From Simplicispira lacusdiani (GTDB lineage Bacteria > Pseudomonadota > Gammaproteobacteria > Burkholderiales > Burkholderiaceae_C), in assembly GCF_003604195.1 (NCBI RefSeq), contig NZ_QXGR01000009.1, positions 62,001 to 126,000 on the forward strand: 64,000 nucleotides of DNA. Direction: 5' to 3'. Positions 58,616-64,000 of this stretch are shown piece by piece. A model generated the notes under the pieces. It saw nothing but the letters and a program-made list of their open reading frames with translations, did not search any database and had not been told where the DNA came from. Position numbers and translations under genes: made by a program. Numbering within the stretch: position 1 is the first letter of the stretch; each line of letters opens with the position of its first letter.

Positions 58616-60430
58616 CTATGCCCCCACCTTGAACTGCGCCACCGTCTGGGCCAGGTGCTCGGCCTGGTCCTTGAGGCTGGAGGCGGCGGCCGCGCTTTCC
58701 TCGACCAGTGCGGCGTTCTGCTGGGTCATCTGGTCCAGGTTGTTGATGGCCGCGCCCACCTGGGCGATGCCGGCGCGCTGTTCGGTGGCGGCGGTGGAGA
58801 TTTCCTGCATCAGCTGCGCCACGCGGCCCACGTTGGCCACGATCTCCTGCATCGATTGCCCGGCATCGTTCACCAGGCCCGAGCCGGCCTCCACGGCCGA
58901 CACCGAGTTCCCGATCAGTGCCTTGATCTCCTTGGCCGCCTCGGCCGAGCGCTGCGCGAGCGTGCGCACCTCGCCCGCCACCACCGCGAAACCCCGGCCC
59001 TGGTCGCCGGCGCGCGCGGCCTCCACGGCGGCGTTGAGCGCCAGGATGTTGGTCTGGAAGGCGATGCCATCGATCACCGAGATGATGTCGTTGATCTTGC
59101 GCGAGCTGTGCGTGATCTCTTCCATGCTCTGCACCACCTTGGCCACCACGTCGCCACCGCGTTGGGCGGACTTGGCCGCCGTGGCGGCGATCTGGTTGGC
59201 CTCGCTGGCGGTCTGCGCGGCCTGGCCGACGGCGCTGGTCATCTGCTCCATGGACGAGGCGGTTTCCTGCAGGCTGGAGGCGGTCTGCTCGGTGCGCGCC
59301 GAGAGATCGTGGTTGCCCGTGGCGATCTCCTCCGAGGCCAGGTGCACCGAGGCGCTGGTGTTGCGGATGTCGACCAGGGTCAGCCGGATCTTCTCGACGA
59401 AATGGTTGAAGGCGTCGGCGATGCGTGCCAGCTCGTCCTTGCCATCGATGCGCAACTGGTGCGTCAGGTCGCCATCGCCCGAGGCCACGTCCTGCATGGC
59501 GCGTTCCAGCCGGCCCAGGCCAGCCATCGAGCGCGCCACGACGGCCGCCGCCACGAGCACGCTGAGGCCGGCCACCACGAGCCCGCCGATGATGGAGTTG
59601 AGCAGCAGTTGCGTGACGCCGGCCAGGGCCTCGCCGCGGTGCAGCGAGACCACGAGCACCCAGTCGGTCCCCGCGATGGGCCGGCCCAGCAGAAGGCGGG
59701 GCACGCCGTTGACCGATACCCGGGCCAGCGTCGGGGCATCGACCATGGCGCCGATGGCCGTGGGCGTGAGCTCCGGCGAGAGCGCCACCGCTTCCTTGAG
59801 CACGAGGTCGAGGTTCTTGTGCACCAGCACCTTGCCGGCGCGCGAGACCACGAAGGCGTCGCTCGACGGGGTCGGGTTGATGGCCGTCACGCTGTTGGCC
59901 ACCGCATCCATGAACACGTCGGCGGCGGCCACGGCCGTGGTCTGGCCGCCGTCCTTGACGGCCAGCGCGAAGGTCATCACCAGCTTCTTGCTGCCGGCGT
60001 CCACATAGGGCTCGGTCAGCGCCACGCCCTGCGTGGCCTCGGCCTGCTTGTACCAGGGCCGCGCGGTCGGGTCCCAGTCGGCCGGCAGGTTCTGCGGGGT
60101 CGAGAAGAGAGCGGTCTTGTTGGCGTAGCCGATATAGGTGGTGTCGAAGCCGCCGCTCTTGACGCCTTGGGTCAGGGCGGGCAGCGGCTCGCTCAGGCGT
60201 GTGGCCGGCTCCAGCGACTGCACCACCGCCGATCGGGTCTTGACCCATTCGGCGATGCCGTCGGCCCGGGCCTTGGCCAGGCCGGCGGTGCTCTCGGTCA
60301 AGGTGGCCATGGCCGAGGAGCGGACGGTGAAGAAGTTGAATGTTGAAACGGCTGCGACGCCGAGTACGACCAGCGCTGCCGTGGTGATGGTGAGCCGGAG
60401 CTTGAGCGAGAGATTGGAAAACAGTGACAT
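58616..60430 (-). CDS. Methyl-accepting chemotaxis protein with dCACHE-type sensor
   Basis: This 604-residue receptor has membrane helices at about residues 10-32 and 280-302 around a 240-residue periplasmic domain with [33 protein letters not shown], the double-Cache pattern. A HAMP domain follows ([19 protein letters not shown]), then the signalling domain with the invariant tip [40 protein letters not shown]. No CheR-binding pentapeptide ends the protein. The ligand is unknown; Cache domains often bind amino or organic acids. The start is [10 protein letters not shown] at 60430. Confidence 0.94.
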   Translation of the reverse strand: MSLFSNLSLKLRLTITTAALVVLGVAAVSTFNFFTVRSSAMATLTESTAGLAKARADGIAEWVKTRSAVVQSLEPATRLSEPLPALTQGVKSGGFDTTYIGYANKTALFSTPQNLPADWDPTARPWYKQAEATQGVALTEPYVDAGSKKLVMTFALAVKDGGQTTAVAAADVFMDAVANSVTAINPTPSSDAFVVSRAGKVLVHKNLDLVLKEAVALSPELTPTAIGAMVDAPTLARVSVNGVPRLLLGRPIAGTDWVLVVSLHRGEALAGVTQLLLNSIIGGLVVAGLSVLVAAAVVARSMAGLGRLERAMQDVASGDGDLTHQLRIDGKDELARIADAFNHFVEKIRLTLVDIRNTSASVHLASEEIATGNHDLSARTEQTASSLQETASSMEQMTSAVGQAAQTASEANQIAATAAKSAQRGGDVVAKVVQSMEEITHSSRKINDIISVIDGIAFQTNILALNAAVEAARAGDQGRGFAVVAGEVRTLAQRSAEAAKEIKALIGNSVSAVEAGSGLVNDAGQSMQEIVANVGRVAQLMQEISTAATEQRAGIAQVGAAINNLDQMTQQNAALVEESAAAASSLKDQAEHLAQTVAQFKVGA

Positions 60431-60692
60431 GACAGGACTCCCAGGTGGGGTGTTTGCACATGTGCCCCTGTTTGTTTTTGACAGGGCCAAGGGGATCTGG
60501 GGAGAGGGGGATTCCCTGATGCTACTGCTGAACCGCCGGTTTGTTGCAAATTGTTTACACCGCGCGGCCCGCACGACCGGGGCCATGGGCGGCGCGCACG
60601 CTGTCAGGGTATTCCTGCGCTAGGCAAACGATATGTGCTCCTAGAATCTGTTGCAGTGCAATACATGGGCGTGAGGGCCCGAGGAGTCCGCA

Positions 60693-61229
60693 GTGCAAGA
60701 AAAAAATGCCGTGCCAGGTGCCAAGCAGGTTCCGCGGGTCATCAAGAAGTACCCCAACCGGCGTCTCTATGACACCAACACGTCCACCTACATCACGCTG
60801 GCCGAGGTCAAGCAGTTGGTGATGGCGAGCGAGAGCATCGTCGTGCGCGATGCCAAAACGGGCGAGGACATCACGCGCAGCATCCTGCTGCAGATCATCC
60901 TGGAGGAGGAGGCCGGCGGCGCACCCATGTTCTCCGAGGCCGTGCTGGCCAACATCATCCGCTTCTATGGCCATGCCATGCAGGGCTTCATGGGCAGCTA
61001 CCTGGAAAAGAACGTGCAGATGTTCACCGACATGCAGGCGCGCCTGGCCGAGCAGTCGCAGGGCATGACGCCCGAGGCCTGGGCCAAGTTTATGGGCGCG
61101 CAGTCGCCCATGGTGCAGGGCCTGATGGGCAATTACACCGAGCAGTCGCGCACCATGTTCACGCAGATGCAGGAGCAGATGCAGAAGCAGACCGAGCAGA
61201 TGCTCGGCGCCTTCGGCCTCAAGCGCTGA
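60693..61229 (+). CDS. phaR: PHB granule/synthesis regulator PhaR
   Basis: This 178-residue regulator binds PHB and represses phasin genes when no granules are present. The start is GTG at 60693 with GAGGAG upstream. The N-terminal DNA-binding domain reads [29 protein letters not shown], which is the family signature, followed by a middle region ([10 protein letters not shown]) and a Met/Gln-rich C-terminal part with repeated [16 protein letters not shown] heptads. It is followed by rimO after about 90 bases. Confidence 0.94.
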   Translation: MQEKNAVPGAKQVPRVIKKYPNRRLYDTNTSTYITLAEVKQLVMASESIVVRDAKTGEDITRSILLQIILEEEAGGAPMFSEAVLANIIRFYGHAMQGFMGSYLEKNVQMFTDMQARLAEQSQGMTPEAWAKFMGAQSPMVQGLMGNYTEQSRTMFTQMQEQMQKQTEQMLGAFGLKR

Positions 61230-61317
61230 CCCGGGCAGGGCACCTGCCTGGCCCTGCCTGCGGGCGGCCTTTGGGCGGCGGCGCGCCGTGCTGGCCCAAT
61301 GCTGGGACAATACGGGG

Positions 61318-62709
61318 ATGACAGAAGCTCCATCCCCCGCGAAGATTCCCAAGGTCGGGTTCGTCAGCCTTGGCTGCCCGAAGAACCTGACCGATTCCGA
61401 ACTCATCCTCACGCAGCTCAGCGCCGAGGGCTACCAGACCGCCAAGACCTTCGAGGGCGCGGACCTGGTCATCGTCAACACCTGCGGCTTCATCGACGAC
61501 GCCGTCAAGGAAAGCCTGGACACCATTGGCGACGCCCTGGCCGAGAACGGCAAGGTCATCGTCACCGGCTGCCTGGGCGCGCGCTCGGGCGACGGCGGTG
61601 GCAATTTCGTGCAGCAGATGCACCCCAGCGTGCTGGCCGTGACCGGCCCGCAGGCCACGCAGGACGTGATGGACGCCGTGCACCGCAATCTGCCCAAGCC
61701 GCACGACCCTTTCATCGACCTGGTGCCTGGCGCCTTCGGCGAGGCGGGCATCAAGCTCACGCCGCGCCACTACGCCTACCTCAAGATCAGCGAGGGCTGC
61801 AACCACCGCTGCACCTTCTGCATCATCCCCTCGATGCGCGGCGACCTCGTGTCGCGCCCCATCGGCGATGTGCTGAAAGAGGCCAAGGCCTTGTTCGAGG
61901 GTGGCGTGAAAGAGCTGCTGGTCATCAGCCAGGACACCTCGGCCTACGGCGTGGATGTGAAGTACCGCACCGGCTTCTGGGACGGCAAGCCCGTCAAGAC
62001 GCGCCTGCTGGAGCTGGTGCAGTCCCTGGGTGCCATGGCCGCGCCCTACGGTGCCTGGGTGCGCCTGCACTACGTGTACCCCTACCCGAGCGTGGACGAG
62101 ATCATTCCGCTGATGGCCGAGGGCCTGGTGTTGCCTTACCTGGACGTGCCCTTCCAGCACAGCCACCCCGATGTGCTCAAGCGCATGAAGCGCCCGGCCA
62201 GCGGCGAGAAGAATCTGGAGCGCATCCAGCGCTGGCGCGAGGCCTGCCCCGACATCGTGATCCGCAGCACCTTCATCGCCGGCTTCCCCGGCGAAACGGA
62301 AGAGGAATTCCAGCACCTGCTCGACTTCATGCGCGAGGCGCAGATCGACCGCGCCGGCTGCTTTGCTTACAGCGACGTCACCGGCGCCGAGGCCAACAAC
62401 CTGCCCGGCATGCTGCCGCTGGAGGAGCGCGAGGCGCGCCGCGCGCGCTTCATGGCCGTGGCCGAGGAAGTGTCGGTGGCCAAGCTGCAGCGCCGCGTGG
62501 GCGCGACCATGCAGGTGCTGGTGGACCACGCGCCTGCCATGGGCCGCAAGGGCGGCGTGGGCCGCAGCTATGCCGATGCGCCCGAGATCGACGGCAACGT
62601 GCACCTGCTGCCGCCCGAGAAGATCAGCAAGCAGCTCAAGGTGGGCGAATTCACCAAGGCGCGCATCGTTGCCGTGCAGGGCCACGATCTGGTGGCGCAG
62701 CCCATTTGA
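61318..62709 (+). CDS. rimO: Ribosomal protein S12 methylthiotransferase RimO
   Basis: This 463-residue radical-SAM enzyme adds a methylthio group to an aspartate of S12. The N-terminal UPF0004 domain has [22 protein letters not shown] and GCLGAR cysteines for the auxiliary cluster. The radical-SAM motif is [36 protein letters not shown] and [13 protein letters not shown] support RimO over MiaB, and a TRAM domain ends the protein. The start is [10 protein letters not shown] at 61318. A family 1 repeat and a terminator follow. Confidence 0.95.
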   Translation: MTEAPSPAKIPKVGFVSLGCPKNLTDSELILTQLSAEGYQTAKTFEGADLVIVNTCGFIDDAVKESLDTIGDALAENGKVIVTGCLGARSGDGGGNFVQQMHPSVLAVTGPQATQDVMDAVHRNLPKPHDPFIDLVPGAFGEAGIKLTPRHYAYLKISEGCNHRCTFCIIPSMRGDLVSRPIGDVLKEAKALFEGGVKELLVISQDTSAYGVDVKYRTGFWDGKPVKTRLLELVQSLGAMAAPYGAWVRLHYVYPYPSVDEIIPLMAEGLVLPYLDVPFQHSHPDVLKRMKRPASGEKNLERIQRWREACPDIVIRSTFIAGFPGETEEEFQHLLDFMREAQIDRAGCFAYSDVTGAEANNLPGMLPLEEREARRARFMAVAEEVSVAKLQRRVGATMQVLVDHAPAMGRKGGVGRSYADAPEIDGNVHLLPPEKISKQLKVGEFTKARIVAVQGHDLVAQPI

Positions 62710-62772
62710 CGCTATTGAATTGATAGCTTATGGCGCCCGCTGGACGGGCGCCATAGCCACAAAAGGCTCAAA
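62710..62772 (+). repeat. Family 1 repeat after rimO
   Basis: GCTATTGAATTGATAGCTTATGGCGCC-CGCTGGACG-GGCGCCATAGCC and AAAAGGCTCAAA form a complete copy with a 10-bp stem TATGGCGCCC/GGGCGCCATA. Confidence 0.8.
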
Positions 62773-62775
62773 AAC

Positions 62776-62804
62776 AAAAAAGGCTTCCCGAGGGAAGCCT
62801 TTTT
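62776..62804. terminator. Bidirectional terminator between rimO and efp
   Basis: AAAAAGGCTTCCC-GAG-GGAAGCCTTTTT forms a perfect stem of about 10 bp plus A/T tails on both strands, placed between convergent genes. Confidence 0.9.
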
Positions 62805-62820
62805 GCTGGGCGCGGGGCGC

Positions 62821-63375
62821 TCACACGCGCTTGCGGTATTCGCCGGTGCGGGTGTCGATTTCGATCTTGTCGCCCTGGTCCACGAACAGGGGCACGGGCA
62901 CTTCGAAGCCGGTGGCGATCTTGGCGGGCTTGAGCACCTTGCCGGACGTGTCGCCCTTGACGGCGGGTTCGGTCCAGGTGATCTCGCGCTCGACGCTGGT
63001 GGGCAGTTCGACCGAGATGGCCTTGCCGTCGTAGAACACCACTTCGGCGGCCATGCCGTCTTCCAGGTAGTTCAGCGAGTCGCCCATGTTTTCGGCTTCG
63101 ACTTCGTACTGGTTGTAGTCGGCGTCCATCCACACGTACAGGGGGTCGGCGAAGTAGGAGTAGGTGCACTCCTTCTTGTCCAGAATGATCTGGTCCATCT
63201 TGTCGTCGGCCTTGAACACCACTTCGGTACCGAAGTTGGCGATCAGGCTCTTGAGCTTCATGCGCACGGTGGCGGCGTTGCGGCCGCCGCGTGCGTATTC
63301 GGTCTTCAGGACGACCATCGGGTCCTTGCCGTGCATGATGACGTTGCCGGCGCGGATTTCTTGAGCGATTTTCAT
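62821..63375 (-). CDS. efp: Elongation factor P, arginine-32 type
   Basis: This 184-residue translation factor rescues ribosomes stalled at polyproline. The three-domain layout is normal. The modified loop reads [11 protein letters not shown], with Arg at residue 32, instead of the lysine used by EpmA-type EF-P. That arginine is rhamnosylated by EarP in bacteria with this loop, and an earP gene lies directly upstream on the same strand. The start is [10 protein letters not shown] at 63375; a longer frame upstream is not supported. Confidence 0.96.
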   Translation of the reverse strand: MKIAQEIRAGNVIMHGKDPMVVLKTEYARGGRNAATVRMKLKSLIANFGTEVVFKADDKMDQIILDKKECTYSYFADPLYVWMDADYNQYEVEAENMGDSLNYLEDGMAAEVVFYDGKAISVELPTSVEREITWTEPAVKGDTSGKVLKPAKIATGFEVPVPLFVDQGDKIEIDTRTGEYRKRV

Positions 63376-63517
63376 AGCAATTTGCTTGGGTTGGGGCCGC
63401 TCAATGCGCTGGCCTGTAGCCCGATGGGCTGCCGTGCCGGAGCATGTTCCGCGGCGGGAATGCGCTGTGGCGGCAGAGCCTGGTGGCGCCCGGCCAATTT
63501 GCGCAAAGCCTTGGATT

Positions 63518-64000
63518 TTACCGTTTTTCGCGCACAAACCCCAGAATTTGTGTCACGAGGTCGTCCTGCGCCAGCAGCCGGGTGCGCGCGGCCTGCACGC
63601 AGCCGGTCCATTCGGCGAGGGCGTCGTCGTCGGGGATGTGCAGCGGCGGCGCGCCCTCCAGTCCGTTCCAGGCGGCGTGGAAGCGGCGCAGAGAAGCGGG
63701 GGCATGCAGCCAGTCCAGGAAGGCATGGAGCTTGTCGTGGTGCGCGTTGTCGTGCTGCGGGTAGATCTGCCAGACCAGCGGCCGGCCCGCCCACAGCGCG
63801 CGCACCAGCGAGTCCTCGCCGCGCACCAGGTTCAGGTCGCAGCCCCAGAGCATCTCGTCGAACGCTGGTTGGGGGCAGGGGTCGAGGTATGAAATCGATA
63901 GCTGCCCGCGCTTGCCTGGCGTGCCCTGCAGGCCATTTTTATCCATGTCTTGCAGGGCGGCCCGCGTGGCGGCCGTGGCGCGGCCGGGCGTGGCGAGCAG
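63518..64000 (-). CDS. earP: EF-P arginine rhamnosyltransferase EarP, C-terminal part (runs off the window)
   Basis: This is a fragment of at least 160 residues whose 5' end lies beyond the window. [19 protein letters not shown] and [20 protein letters not shown] are hallmark segments of EarP, where the acidic residues bind TDP-rhamnose. EarP transfers rhamnose from TDP-beta-L-rhamnose to Arg32 of EF-P. The stretch [18 protein letters not shown] just before the conserved block is encoded by a family 1 repeat. An internal ATG at 63946 is probably not the start, since the frame continues upstream with [16 protein letters not shown]. About 140 bases separate it from efp. Confidence 0.92.
   Translation of the reverse strand: MLATPGRATAATRAALQDMDKNGLQGTPGKRGQLSISYLDPCPQPAFDEMLWGCDLNLVRGEDSLVRALWAGRPLVWQIYPQHDNAHHDKLHAFLDWLHAPASLRRFHAAWNGLEGAPPLHIPDDDALAEWTGCVQAARTRLLAQDDLVTQILGFVREKR
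63889..63942 (+). repeat. Family 1 repeat inside earP
   Basis: TATGAAATCGATAGCTGC, CCGCGCTTG, CCTGCAGGCC, ATTTTTATCCA keep the family order. It lies in frame on the minus strand and encodes a linker before the EarP core. Confidence 0.65.

Noticed and set aside
1..64000. CRISPR arrays, insertion sequences, prophage or rRNA
   Set aside because: No regularly spaced repeats, transposase, integrase or phage structural genes, and no rRNA sequence were recognised.

Overview
The window is GC-rich chromosomal DNA packed with housekeeping genes. It most resembles a betaproteobacterium of the family Comamonadaceae (Acidovorax, Alicycliphilus or Diaphorobacter type). This assignment is an inference from gene content and order (zapB-zapA-6S RNA, fnr next to hemN, PhaR, Arg32-type EF-P beside EarP, a giant NAD-glutamate dehydrogenase) and from two short dispersed repeat families that I recall from that group. 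No phage, insertion sequence or CRISPR array was seen.

Layout. 1-3.9 kb: an iron-uptake block on the minus strand (TonB, a possible 24-residue membrane peptide, PiuC, a Fiu-like siderophore receptor) with two Fur-box-like sites. 3.9-13.2 kb: a SWIB protein; fnr and hemN divergent around an FNR box; a DsbD/TauE-type membrane protein; a translationally coupled pair of cyclic-di-GMP enzymes; a TauE permease; 6S RNA; zapA and zapB.

13.2-27.8 kb: the main feature, a cobalamin uptake, salvage and assembly locus. A cobalamin riboswitch precedes btuB-cobB-cobU-btuF-btuC-btuD-cobO-cbiB-cobD-queE-queD-cobQ, mostly joined by start/stop overlaps. A second riboswitch precedes bluB-cobT. Two queuosine genes lie inside the B12 operon. 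cobS and all corrin-ring genes are absent from the window.

27.8-31 kb: a small island poorer in GC. It holds a lone gene with a HEPN-type Rx4H motif, whose stop codon sits inside an integron-type core sequence, followed by a VOC protein and a diguanylate cyclase. 31-46 kb: nth, the NAD-glutamate dehydrogenase, an aminotransferase, an RNase D-like exonuclease, a PAS-GGDEF protein, an RNA helicase, a DUF2721-YciH-DUF3820 operon, the divergent nitric-oxide pair ric/nsrR around a 23-bp palindrome, a thioredoxin-like protein, serB and a CbiM-related membrane protein.

46-64 kb: mfd, ispD-ispF, an EnvZ/OmpR pair, a SIMPL protein, 3-hydroxybutyrate dehydrogenase, a hydrolase overlapping relA, tRNA-Val(GAC), a chemoreceptor, phaR, rimO, efp and the 3' part of earP.

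The most unusual signal is a palindromic repeat of about 60 bp (GCTAT...ATAGCTGC...GCGCTTG...GGCC..TTTT) in at least eleven to twelve places. Several copies lie inside reading frames. One forms most of the SIMPL signal peptide, one a membrane helix of CbiB, and others parts of CobU, BtuD and EarP. A second repeat (CCCCCTGTG...GGGGCGGCCCTTGC) begins just after the stop codon of three unrelated genes, always in the same orientation relative to that gene.
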